Both the position numbers and the translations under genes were made by a program. The notes under the pieces are model-generated. The model saw nothing but the letters and a program-made list of their open reading frames with translations, had not been told where the DNA came from and did no database searches. Below, piece by piece: positions 1 to 8,486 of a DNA stretch of 13,891 nt (its first letter is position 1; every line of letters starts with the position of its first letter). Source of the stretch: JACKJP01 sp050186955 (GTDB lineage Bacteria; Pseudomonadota; Alphaproteobacteria; Rhizobiales; Tepidamorphaceae); NCBI GenBank assembly GCA_050186955.1, contig JBFWXZ010000075.1, forward strand, positions 1-13,891. Reading direction: 5' to 3'.

Positions 1-15
1 GTGCTCTTCCGATCT
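1..15. other. Residual Illumina TruSeq adapter (sequencing artefact)
   Basis: The first 15 bases, GTGCTCTTCCGATCT, are identical to the last 15 bases of the reverse-complemented TruSeq index adapter. The genomic sequence starts at base 16, where the ctpA reading frame is still open. On the minus strand the adapter adds five false residues, RSEEH, to the CtpA fragment. A chance match at exactly the first base of a contig is very unlikely. Confidence 0.95.
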
Positions 16-930
16 GGCGACGATCTCCGAGGCGCTGGCCGAACCGCCATTGATCAGCACGATGACCGGCTTGCCCTTGGCGAGATCGCCGGGGCGGGCG
101 TCCTCGCGCTCGAACTGGTCGGGATCGCGGCCGCGGGTGGAGACGATCTCGCCGCGGTCGAGGAAGGCGTCGGAGACGTAGACCGACTGCGGGAAGAGGC
201 CGCCGGGATTGTTGCGCAGGTCGACGACGAAGCCCTTGAGCTTGTCGGCCGGGATCTGCTTGGACAGCGATTCCATGGCGTCGCGCAGACCGTCGTCGGT
301 CTGCTCGGAGAAATTGGTGATGCGGATGTAGCCGACGTCGTCCTCGGCGCGCCAGCGCACCGAGCGCACGCGGATGAGCTCGCGCGTGACCGTCACGTCG
401 ATCGGCTGCTCGGCGCCCTCGCGCTCGATCCTCAGCGTAATCGGGGTGTTGATCGGGCCGCGCATCTTGTCGACGGCCTGCTGCAGGGTGAGGCCGCGGA
501 TCGGCTCGTCGTCGAGATGGGTGATGAGGTCGCCGGCGAGGATGCCGGCGCGCGAGGCCGGGGTGTCGTCCATCGGGGCGACGACCTTGATCACCTCTTC
601 CTCCATGGTGACCTCGATGCCGAGCCCGCCGAACTCGCCGCGGGTCTGCACGCCCATGTCCTCGAACTCCTTGGGGTCGAGGTAGCTGGAATGCGGATCG
701 AGCGAGCCGAGCATGCCGTTGATGGCGCCCTTGATCAGCTCCTGGTCGTCGGGGACCTCGACATAGTCGGCGCGCACGCGCTCGAAGATGTCGGCGAAAA
801 GGTTGAGCTGGCGGAAGGTGTCGGTGATCGCGGCGTTGGCCGCGCCCGCGCCCGTCCAGGGCTGCGACACCGCCGCCATGCCGGCGGCGCCGACGAGGAT
901 TCCAGCCAGCAGAATGGAAGTCTTTCGCAT
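16..930 (-). CDS. ctpA: Carboxyl-terminal processing protease CtpA (S41 family), C-terminal part missing
   Basis: Periplasmic serine protease of the C-terminal processing (Tsp/Prc, peptidase S41A) family, which trims or degrades envelope proteins. The 305 genomic codons start MRKTSILLAGILVG, an uncleaved-anchor or signal-peptide-like N-terminus. A PDZ domain spans about residues 95-180 (GEFGGLGIEV, then TPASRAGILAGD). The S41 core follows with VGYIRITNF (199-207), the oxyanion-region motif LRNNPGG (238-244), and GSASASE (296-302). By analogy with E. coli Prc, the nucleophile is the middle serine, S299. The general-base lysine about 25 residues on and roughly the last 130 residues lie beyond the contig edge, so this is partial from assembly and not decayed. 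Its ATG overlaps the envC stop as TAATG, implying translational coupling. Confidence 0.93.
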
Positions 931-2258
931 TATCCTTGAACCTCTTGCCGTGATTTGGCCCACCAGGGCGACGGATCTATGGCGGCGCCGTCTTTTCTGA
1001 ACTCCACATATAGAACGGAGTCGGACGCGTTTGAAGCCGTGACATTGGTGGCGGCGCGGGTCGCCGCGCCGCCCATGGTGCCGATCGGCTCGCCGGTCAG
1101 CACGAACTGGCCGAGCTCGACCGAGATGCGGTCGAGGCCGGCGAGCACGATGTGGTATCCGCCGCCCGCGTTGAGGATCAGCAGATGCCCGTAGGTGCGG
1201 AACGGGCCCGAATAGACGACCCAGGCGTCGCAGGGCGAGATCACCGTCTCGCCCCGGCGGCCGGCGAGCGAGATGCCGCGGGTGTCGCCACCGAAATTAT
1301 CGGGGGTTCCGAACTCGGTGAGGACGGCGCCGGAGACGGGATAGGGCAGCCGCCCGAAGGATTTGTCGAAGGCGATGCGGGCGCCGAGCTTGCCGGGGTC
1401 GGTGAGGGCGGCGAGCTGCTTCTCGTCGGGCATGGCGGTGCGGGCGCTGGCCGCCGCCTTCTCCACCGACTCGATCAGGTCCTTCAGCGATTCCGCCCGC
1501 TTGCCGAGCCGCTTGATGAGGGCTTCGGCGTCGGCGAGCTTGGAGCGCGCCTCCTGCTCGCTCTGCTGACGCAGCGCGACCAGCCTGTCGAGCCGCGTGC
1601 GCTCGTTCTGCAGGATCTCGGTCTCGGCGGCGATGCGGCTGCGCTCGGCCAGCCCCTCGCGGCGCAGTCGCTCGATCTCGGCGAGATCGTCGGCGACGCG
1701 CTCCATGCGCCCGCGCAGCTCCGGCATCATGGCGCCGAGCAGCATCGCCGAGCGCACCGCCGTCAGCGCGTCCTCGGGGCGCACGACGACGGCGGGCGGC
1801 GGGTTGCGGCCCATGCGCTCGCCGGCGGCGAGCAGCACGGCGAGCTCGGCGCGGCGCTGTTCCAGCGTGTAGGACACGGTCTCCTGACGGGCGGTCAGCG
1901 CCACCAGCCGCTGCTCGGTGCGCGCCAGCCCGTCCTCGGCGGCGCGGATGCGGCCGGCGGTCTCGACGAGCTGGTCGGCGAGCGCCTTGCGGTCGCGGCC
2001 GAGCGCCTCGGCCTCCGCCTCCAGCGCCTTGGCGCGGGTGCGGCTTTCCTCGAGATCCTGGCGCACCGTCTCCAGCTCGCCGCGCGCCTTGGCGGCGGCG
2101 TCGCTCTCGCCGGCCTTGCTGCCATTGGCGTCCTGCGCGCGCGCCGGCGGCATGGCGGCCGCCGTGACGGCGAAAGCCAGCATGACGGCCAGCAGGGTGT
2201 GCCTGTGGGTCGCGAGGGGAATCATCAAGCTGAGTCTAGCGATTGTCACGTTAAGCAT
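930..2258 (-). CDS. envC: Murein hydrolase activator, EnvC-like (degenerate LytM/M23 domain)
   Basis: Predicted periplasmic regulator of peptidoglycan amidases at division. The 442-residue protein has a signal peptide (hydrophobic core about 21-36, likely cleavage after PARA41), a long coiled coil rich in Glu, Arg and Ala (about 50-270), and a LytM/M23-like domain (about 303-432, PVSGAVLTEFG to LYVEFRKDG). The zinc-site residues of active M23 enzymes are mostly absent: GDTRGISLAG lacks the His/Asp pair and the usual LHFE is LYVE. That is the pattern of EnvC-type activators, which do not cut peptidoglycan themselves. The start is uncertain: M1 (2258) leaves a long n-region, while M12 (2225) gives a standard signal peptide; neither has a good Shine-Dalgarno. 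It follows rlmH by 50 bases and overlaps ctpA by one. Confidence 0.9.
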   Translation of the reverse strand: MLNVTIARLSLMIPLATHRHTLLAVMLAFAVTAAAMPPARAQDANGSKAGESDAAAKARGELETVRQDLEESRTRAKALEAEAEALGRDRKALADQLVETAGRIRAAEDGLARTEQRLVALTARQETVSYTLEQRRAELAVLLAAGERMGRNPPPAVVVRPEDALTAVRSAMLLGAMMPELRGRMERVADDLAEIERLRREGLAERSRIAAETEILQNERTRLDRLVALRQQSEQEARSKLADAEALIKRLGKRAESLKDLIESVEKAAASARTAMPDEKQLAALTDPGKLGARIAFDKSFGRLPYPVSGAVLTEFGTPDNFGGDTRGISLAGRRGETVISPCDAWVVYSGPFRTYGHLLILNAGGGYHIVLAGLDRISVELGQFVLTGEPIGTMGGAATRAATNVTASNASDSVLYVEFRKDGAAIDPSPWWAKSRQEVQG

Positions 2259-2308
2259 TCATCTACCGTGAAAACGGCGGGAACGCGGCGCGCTTTCTAA
2301 ACTTTTCG

Positions 2309-2785
2309 TCATTCGCGGTGATAGGGATGGCCGGCGAGGATGGTCGCGGCGCGATAGATCTGCTCGGCGAGGATGGCGCGCACCAGCCGGTGCGGCATGG
2401 TCATGGCGCCGAAGGCGATGCTCCGTGCAGCGGCCTTGCGCAATTCGCCCGCCAACCCGTCCGGGCCGCCGATGACGAAGGCGATGTCGGCGGTCCCGGC
2501 GCCGGGCTTCAGCATGTCGGCGAAGGCGCGGCTGCCGATGGTCTCGCCGCCCTCGTCGAGGACGACGAGGCGCGCGCCCGCGGGGATTTTGGCGAGCACG
2601 CGGGCGGCCTCCTCCTCCATGCGGGCGGCGGCGTCGGGCCGCGTGCTCTCGCGCAGCTCGACCTGCTCGAGGCCGGCGACGCCGAAGCCGCGCAGCAGCG
2701 GGCGCGCGCGCTTCAGATAGTCCTCGCAAAGGGTGTTCTCGGGGCCGCTGCCGATGCGGCCGACGGCGACGATCAGGATGCGCAT
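2309..2785 (-). CDS. rlmH: 23S rRNA (pseudouridine1915-N3)-methyltransferase RlmH
   Basis: SPOUT-class methyltransferase that uses S-adenosylmethionine to N3-methylate pseudouridine 1915 in helix 69 of 23S rRNA on assembled 70S ribosomes. The 158-residue protein matches the family length of about 155. It starts MRILIVAVGRIG and carries VVLDEGGE, the knot motif FVIGGPDGL, and the C-terminal MPHRLVRAILAEQIYRA followed by GHPYHRE. I chose the ATG at 2785 because homologues begin there and a GGGAG lies just upstream (2789-2793), although the spacing is short. An in-frame ATG at 2827 would add 14 unlikely residues. It sits 75 bases downstream of rsfS, with a strong hairpin between them. Confidence 0.96.
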   Translation of the reverse strand: MRILIVAVGRIGSGPENTLCEDYLKRARPLLRGFGVAGLEQVELRESTRPDAAARMEEEAARVLAKIPAGARLVVLDEGGETIGSRAFADMLKPGAGTADIAFVIGGPDGLAGELRKAAARSIAFGAMTMPHRLVRAILAEQIYRAATILAGHPYHRE

Positions 2786-2795
2786 CGTCTCCCAT

Positions 2796-2814
2796 CCCGC
2801 CCGATCAGGGCGGG
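2796..2814 (-). promoter_or_regulatory. Hairpin abutting the rlmH ribosome-binding site
   Basis: CCCGCCC and GGGCGGG form a perfect 7-base-pair GC stem with a 5-base loop in the rsfS-rlmH gap. Its base lies two nucleotides from the rlmH Shine-Dalgarno at 2789-2793. There is no T-tract, so a terminator is unlikely. It could affect translation or processing between the two genes. The structure is certain; the role is inference. Confidence 0.4.
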
Positions 2815-2860
2815 TCCCCCGGATCATGCTGCCGCCGGAGCGGGAAGCGGTTTCCAGGCG

Positions 2861-3217
2861 TCAGGCCTGGCGGCCGTTCTCCGGCAGGTCGACCGACCAC
2901 ATCTTCTCGAGATTGTAGAAGCCGCGAACCTCGGGCCGGAAGACGTGGACGATGACGTCGCCCGCGTCGATCAGCACCCAGTCGCAGGTCTCCATTCCCT
3001 CGACCGCCGCGCGGCCGTGGCCGGAATCCTTCAGCATGCGCAACACGCGGTCGGCGACCGCGCCGACATGCCTGTCGGAGCGCCCGGAGGTCACGACCAT
3101 GTAGTCGGCAAGCGACGATTTCCCGTCGAGATCGATGGTGACGGTGTCCTCGGCCTTGGCGTCGTCGAGCGCGGCGAGGACGGCATTCAGAAGCCGGTCA
3201 GGCGTTTCGCCGGACAA
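2861..3217 (-). CDS. rsfS: Ribosome silencing factor RsfS (Iojap/RsfA family)
   Basis: Binds ribosomal protein L14 on the 50S subunit and blocks joining with 30S, saving energy in starvation. The 118-residue product has the family core DDAKAEDTVTIDLDGKSSL, ADYMVVTSGRSDRHVGA (about 38-54), the VEGMETCDWVLIDAGDVIVH segment (about 73-92) and the signature FRPEVRGFYNLEKMW (about 93-107). The start is unusual. The only standard initiator in frame is TTG at 3217, with no good Shine-Dalgarno, while a strong GGAGGG lies at 3249-3254 with no in-frame start at proper spacing; the frame is open up to a stop at 3290-3292. The N-terminus is therefore uncertain, though the function is not. A likely promoter of its own lies at 3344-3373. 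Confidence 0.93.
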   Translation of the reverse strand: MSGETPDRLLNAVLAALDDAKAEDTVTIDLDGKSSLADYMVVTSGRSDRHVGAVADRVLRMLKDSGHGRAAVEGMETCDWVLIDAGDVIVHVFRPEVRGFYNLEKMWSVDLPENGRQA

Positions 3218-3343
3218 AAGCTTCGCGTGAGGCGCACCGGTAACGGCGCCCTCCAGGGATTGTGTTTGTGTCAGGAGTGATACCTCGGTTCATCAAGACC
3301 CGATTGCCATGTTCCGCCGGAATCCCTTCCGGAGGCGCTGACA

Positions 3344-3373
3344 ATAATATCGTGAAACATATGACGATTTCAA
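3344..3373 (-). promoter_or_regulatory. Probable sigma-70-type promoter for rsfS-rlmH-envC-ctpA
   Basis: On the minus strand TTGAAA (3373-3368) is followed after 18 bases by TATTAT (3349-3344), each matching consensus at five of six positions. It sits in an AT-rich patch in very GC-rich DNA, directly after the nadD stop. Transcription would begin near 3337 and give a leader of about 120 nucleotides, which contains a small CCGGAA/TTCCGG hairpin (3317-3332). Prediction from sequence only. Confidence 0.5.
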
Positions 3374-3385
3374 CAAGGCGGGGCT

Positions 3386-4003
3386 TCAGCCCGGCTTTCG
3401 CGTGGCGGCGCGCAGCGCCGTCGAGGAGAGTGGCGACAGCGGTCCGTGCAGGAAGGTCCAGGCCGGCGGGCGCATGCCGGGGAGCGCCGGGGCGTCCTCC
3501 TCGGGCAGGCGATAGCGGGCGTAGAGCTGCGCCGCCGGGGCGTTGAGCGCCGCCAGCGTCGAGCCGGGACGGTTGACGACGGCGAAGGGAACCGCCGCCG
3601 CGATGTCGCGGAAACGATACCAGCGGGTGAAGCCGGCGAGGTTGTCGGCGCCCATCAGCCAGACGAAATCGGTGCGCGGGCAGCGCGCCCGCAGGAAGCG
3701 CACGGTGTCGGCGGTGCGGCTGAGGCCGACATCGGCCTCGACGGCGGTGACGTGGATGCGGGGATGGTCGCCGACCGCCTCGGCGAGGCGGATGCGCTCG
3801 ATCAGCGGCGCCAGGTCGGCATGGGACTTGAGCGGGTTGCCGGGCGTCACCAGCCACCACACGGCGTCGAGCCCGAGGCGCTTCAGGGCCATCAGCGAGA
3901 TCTGCCGGTGGCCGGCATGCGGCGGGTTGAAGGAACCGCCGAGCAGGCCGATGCGCAGGCCGTCGCGCGCCGCCGGCAGCCCCGGCCACCGCATCGCCGT
4001 CAT
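3386..4003 (-). CDS. nadD: Nicotinate-nucleotide adenylyltransferase NadD
   Basis: Cytosolic nucleotidyltransferase that joins nicotinate mononucleotide and ATP to make deaminoNAD, the penultimate step of NAD synthesis. The 205-residue protein has the Rossmann-type start IGLLGGSFNPPHAGH with the nucleotide-binding HxGH at 29-32. It also has WLVTPGNPLK (about 50-59), FVWLMGADNL and the terminal SSTALR (193-198), equivalent to the family ISSTxIR ATP-binding motif. The ATG at 4003 lies one base after the proA stop (TGAGATG), consistent with coupling; a second ATG three codons in is possible. nadD beside rsfS is a common bacterial pairing. It is probably the last gene of the GNAT-obgE-proB-proA-nadD unit. 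Confidence 0.96.
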   Translation of the reverse strand: MTAMRWPGLPAARDGLRIGLLGGSFNPPHAGHRQISLMALKRLGLDAVWWLVTPGNPLKSHADLAPLIERIRLAEAVGDHPRIHVTAVEADVGLSRTADTVRFLRARCPRTDFVWLMGADNLAGFTRWYRFRDIAAAVPFAVVNRPGSTLAALNAPAAQLYARYRLPEEDAPALPGMRPPAWTFLHGPLSPLSSTALRAATRKPG

Positions 4004-4004
4004 C

Positions 4005-5297
4005 TCAGGGGCGGGTCTGGCCGCTGCCGCGGACCCGGTATTTGAAGCTGGTCAGCTGCTCGATGCCGACGGGGCCGCGCGCATGCATGCGGCCGGTGGC
4101 GATGCCGATCTCCGCGCCCATGCCGAACTCGCCGCCATCGGCGAACTGGGTCGAGGCGTTGTGCATGACGATGGCGCTGTCGCAGCGCGACAGGAAGGCT
4201 TCCGCCGCCGCCGCGTCGTCGGTGAGGATGGTCTCGGTGTGGCCCGACCCGTAGGTCTCGATGTGGCGCACCGCGTCGTCGACGCCGTCGACGAGTTTCG
4301 CCGAGACGACGGCGTCGAGATACTCGGTCGACCAGTCCTCCTCACTCGCGGGTGCGGCCTGCGGGAAGCTTGCGCGAATCTCCGCGTCGGCGTGGATCGC
4401 GCAGCCGGCGGCGGCGAGCGCTTCCAGCACCGGCAGCATGGCGGTGCCGGCGATGTTGCGGTCGAACAGCACGGTCTCGGCGGCGCCGCAGATGCCGGTG
4501 CGCCGCATCTTGGCGTTGACGGCGACGTCGCGCGCCATGGCGGTGTCGACGGGGCCGCGGATATAGACGTGGCAGATGCCCTCCAGATGCGCGAAGACGG
4601 GTACCCGGGCCTCCGCCTGCACGCGGGCGACGAGGCTCTTGCCGCCGCGCGGCACGATGACGTCGACATTGCCGGAAAGCCCCGACAGCATCTCGCCGAC
4701 CGCCGCGCGGTCGCTCACCGGCACAAGCTGGATGGCGTCGCCCGGCAGGCCGGCGGCGACGAGGCCCTCGACCAGGCAGGCGTGGATCGCCGCCGAGGAG
4801 GCGGTCGAATCCGAGCCGCCGCGCAGGATCGCCGCGTTGCCGGCCATCAGGCACAGCGCGCCGGCGTCGGCGGTGACGTTGGGGCGGCTCTCATAGATGA
4901 CGCCGATGACGCCGAGCGGCGTGCGCACGCGCTCGATCAGCAGCCCGTTGGGGCGCGTCCAGGAGGCGATGATTTCGCCGACCGGGTCGGCGAGCGCGGC
5001 GATGTCGTCGAGGCCCCTGGCCATCGCCTCGATGCGGGCGGGGTCGAGCAGCAGCCGGTCGCGCAGGGCGCCGGTGACGCCGGCGGCGTCGGCGCGCGCC
5101 ATGTCGTCGGCGTTGGCGGCGAGGATGGCGTCGACCGAGCGGCGGATGGCGGCGGCCATGGCGGCGAGCGCGGCGCGCTTCTCCGCGCCCGTCGCCGTCG
5201 CCATAAGCCGCGAGGCGGCGCGCGCTCGGCGGCCGATATCGGCCATGATGGCGGCGACGGACCCGTCCTCGCGGGCAAGCTTCACACCGGCGTTCAT
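4005..5297 (-). CDS. proA: Gamma-glutamyl phosphate reductase ProA
   Basis: NADPH-dependent enzyme that reduces gamma-glutamyl phosphate to glutamate-5-semialdehyde, the second step of proline synthesis. The 430-residue protein is full length for the aldehyde-dehydrogenase-like family. It shows TPLGVIGVIYESRPNVTADA (126-145), GNAAILRGGSDS (153-164), the NADP-region VIVPRGGKSLV, FAHLEGICHVYI (235-246), and the catalytic cysteine C270 in RRTGICGAAETVLFDRN. The C-terminal EFGMGAEIGIATGRMHARGPVG is the usual family end. Its ATG overlaps the proB stop as ATGA, so the two proline enzymes are translationally coupled, in keeping with their sharing an unstable acyl-phosphate intermediate. Confidence 0.97.
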   Translation of the reverse strand: MNAGVKLAREDGSVAAIMADIGRRARAASRLMATATGAEKRAALAAMAAAIRRSVDAILAANADDMARADAAGVTGALRDRLLLDPARIEAMARGLDDIAALADPVGEIIASWTRPNGLLIERVRTPLGVIGVIYESRPNVTADAGALCLMAGNAAILRGGSDSTASSAAIHACLVEGLVAAGLPGDAIQLVPVSDRAAVGEMLSGLSGNVDVIVPRGGKSLVARVQAEARVPVFAHLEGICHVYIRGPVDTAMARDVAVNAKMRRTGICGAAETVLFDRNIAGTAMLPVLEALAAAGCAIHADAEIRASFPQAAPASEEDWSTEYLDAVVSAKLVDGVDDAVRHIETYGSGHTETILTDDAAAAEAFLSRCDSAIVMHNASTQFADGGEFGMGAEIGIATGRMHARGPVGIEQLTSFKYRVRGSGQTRP

Positions 5298-6444
5298 TTC
5301 CCCGCTCCCTCGCGGCTTGCGGCCAGCACCAGGTCGTCCCGGTGGATCATCTCGGCGCGGCCCTGGATACCGAGGATGTCGGCGATCCGCGCGCTGTTGG
5401 CGCCGGCGATGCGCTTCGCGTCCCCGGCGTCCCAGGCGACGAGGCCGCGCGCCAGCTCGTGGCCGGCGAGATTGTAGACCACGACGGCGTCGCCGCGCGA
5501 GAAGCTTCCCGAGACCTCGCGCACGCCGACCGGCAGCAGGCTGCGGCCGCCGCGCAGCGCGGCCTCTGCGCCGTCGTCGATGACCAGCGTGCCGCGCGGC
5601 TCCAGGGTGCCGGCGATCCAGCGCTTGCGCGCCGTCGTCGGATCGATGGAGGGGCGGAACCAGGTCGCCATGCCGCCGCCGTCGAGGGCGGCGAGCGGGT
5701 TCATCTCGCGGCCGCTGGCGATCGCCATGGCGATGCCGGAGGAAAGCGCGATGCGGCCGGCGGCGAGCTTGGTGATCATGCCGCCGCGCGACAGGCCGGA
5801 GCCGGCGTCGCCGGCCATCGCCTCGATCTCGGGCGTGATCGCCTCGACCAGCGGCACGTGGCGGGCGCGGCTTCCCGAGCCCGGCGGGGCGGTGTAGAGG
5901 CCGTCGATGTCGGAGAGCAGGACGAGGCAGTCGGCGCTCGCCATCGCGGCGACGCGGGCGGCGAGACGGTCGTTGTCGCCATAGCGGATCTCGGCGGTGG
6001 CGATGGTGTCGTTCTCGTTGATCACCGGCACCGCGCGCATCGCGATGAGCGTGTGGATGGTCGAGCGGGCGTTGAGGTAGCGGCGGCGCTCCTCGGTGTC
6101 GGCGGGGGTCAGCAGCACCTGCCCGGCGACGAGGCCGTGGCGGTCGAGCGCCATCGACCAGGCGCGGGCGAGCGCGATCTGGCCGACGGAGGCCGCGGCC
6201 TGGCTCTCCTCGAGCTTCAGCCGGCCCCGCAGCCCGAGCACCGTGCGCCCCAGCGCGATGGCGCCGGAGGAGACGATGAGCACCTCGGCGCCGCGCGCGG
6301 CGAGCGCCGCGACGTCGTCGGCGAGGGCGTCGAGCCAGCCGCTCCTGAGGCCGACGGCGGGGTCGACCAGCAGGCCGGAGCCGATCTTGACGACGATGCG
6401 CCGGAAGCCGGCGAGGGCGCCGGCGGCGGCGTCGGTCGCCGCGC

Positions 6445-6448
<4 letters not shown>
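5294..6448 (-). CDS. proB: Glutamate 5-kinase ProB (kinase plus PUA domain)
   Basis: Phosphorylates glutamate with ATP to gamma-glutamyl phosphate, the first and usually proline-feedback-inhibited step of proline synthesis. The 384-residue protein has an amino-acid-kinase domain (about 14-255) with VVKIGSGLLV (19-28), VSSGAIALG (59-67), NENDTI (144-149), GDND (157-160), LLSDIDGLYT (177-186) and GLSRGGMITKLAA (218-230). A C-terminal PUA domain follows (about 275-360). I place the start at GTG 6448, which gives a GTGA overlap with the obgE stop and has GAGG ten bases upstream. A GTG at 6457 would add three residues but leaves no room for that ribosome-binding site. It overlaps proA by four bases. 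Confidence 0.95.
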
Positions 6449-7481
<1,033 letters not shown>

Positions 7482-7485
<4 letters not shown>

Positions 7486-8036
7486 GCCGCCTCCTCCGCG
7501 CCCGCCGCGCGCAGGAAGCGCAGCACCTCGACATCGCCGCCGCGCGCCGGGGCGGGCGACATGGCGGTGCCCGCGAGCACGAAGCCGCTCTTCTCCAGCA
7601 CCCGCACCGAGCCGGCATTGCCGGGCGTCACCAGCGCGGTGAAGCCGACGCCCGGTCGCCAGCGCGCCGCCTCGCCGAGGAGCAGCGCCATCGCCTTGGT
7701 GGCGACGCCGCGGCCCCACCACTCGACGCCGACCCAGTAGCCGACATGCAGCGTGCCGTCGGGATGGGCGCCGAAGCCGGCGCCGCCGACCAGATCATCA
7801 TCGAGAAGGATGGCGAAGAAGCGCGCCTCGCCGGCCGCCTCCAGCCGCATCGCCTTGTCGAGGAAGCGCCGCGCCCCGCCTTCGGGATAGGGGTGCTCGA
7901 TATTGGCCGACCAGCGGGCGATCCGCTCGTCGGCGACGAGCGCCTGGATGCGCGGCGCGTCGGCGCGCGCGAGCGGCCGCAGGGCGACATCCGCCCCGCG
8001 TCCCTCCTGCCTTCGCGCCTCGTTCGTCGTCGTCAT
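7482..8036 (-). CDS. GNAT-family N-acetyltransferase (RimJ/RimL type)
   Basis: Predicted acetyl-CoA-dependent acetyltransferase of 184 residues; the substrate is unknown. Family features are VALRPLARADAPRIQAL near the start (17-33), LHVGYWVGVEWWGRGVATKA (96-115) with the pyrophosphate-binding loop GRGVAT, and NAGSVRVLEKSGF (140-152), the signature of the RimJ/RimL (Acetyltransf_3) branch. The ATG at 8036 has a moderate AGGCG seven bases upstream; an adjacent in-frame GTG (8039) is possible. It begins 50 bases downstream of the rpmA terminator, so it needs terminator read-through or a promoter I cannot identify, and it is coupled to obgE by an ATGA overlap. Its place among ribosomal genes hints at a ribosomal or translation-factor substrate, but nothing in the sequence proves it. 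Confidence 0.88.
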
Positions 8037-8086
8037 CACAATCGCCTGTCCCGACAATGACCTGCTCCGGCCTGTCCCGCGATACG

Positions 8087-8116
8087 AAAACGGGGAGACG
8101 GTTTCCCGTCTCCCCG
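8087..8116 (-). terminator. Rho-independent terminator of the rplU-rpmA transcript
   Basis: Read on the minus strand, CGGGGAGACGG, loop GAAA and CCGTCTCCCCG form a perfect 11-base-pair stem capped by a GNRA tetraloop, followed directly by TTTT (8090-8087). It lies 66 bases past the rpmA stop and 50 bases before the GNAT start, separating ribosomal-protein transcription from the downstream operon. Confidence 0.93.
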
Positions 8117-8181
8117 GCACTTTGTCTTTCGGTCCGCCGGGGTTTTCAGGACCGCCGGCGGAAATCTCTGGTGCCGCCGGA

Positions 8182-8451
8182 CTATTTCTCCGGCGACGGC
8201 TGCGTCTCGACCGAGACGGAGGCGCGGCCATGCCGGGTCGCATGGAAGCTCACCACGCCGTCGGTCAGCGCGAACAGGGTGTGGTCCTTGCCGATGCCGA
8301 CATTGCGGCCGGGGTGCCACTTGGTGCCGCGCTGGCGCACGATGATGTTGCCGGCGATGACGTTCTCGCCGCCGAACTTCTTCACGCCGAGGCGGCGGCC
8401 TTCGGAATCGCGACCGTTGCGCGACGAACCGCCAGCTTTCTTATGGGCCAT
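8182..8451 (-). CDS. rpmA: 50S ribosomal protein L27
   Basis: Large-subunit protein whose N-terminus reaches toward the peptidyl-transferase centre. The 89-residue sequence starts MAHKKAGGSSRNGRDSEG and continues with LGVKKFGGE, VIAGNIIVRQRGTKWHPG and NVGIGKDHTLFAL, all characteristic of L27. There is no cleavable N-terminal extension of the Firmicutes type. The ribosome-binding site AGGAG lies nine bases before the ATG. It is 35 bases downstream of rplU in the standard rplU-rpmA operon and is followed by the terminator at 8087-8116. Confidence 0.98.
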   Translation of the reverse strand: MAHKKAGGSSRNGRDSEGRRLGVKKFGGENVIAGNIIVRQRGTKWHPGRNVGIGKDHTLFALTDGVVSFHATRHGRASVSVETQPSPEK

Positions 8452-8486
8452 CTTTCAAAGCTCCTGGTTGATCGTGTTGCGACGGA

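Noticed and set aside
1152..2300. Long open frame on the plus strand opposite envC (382 codons), and similar long opposite-strand frames across proA, proB and obgE
   Set aside because: Very high G+C makes stop codons rare in antisense frames; products are Ala/Arg/Gly-rich with no family features, while the minus-strand genes are certain.
3381..3392. GGGC-TTCA-GCCC inverted repeat at the nadD stop as a terminator
   Set aside because: Only four base pairs and no following T-tract on the minus strand.
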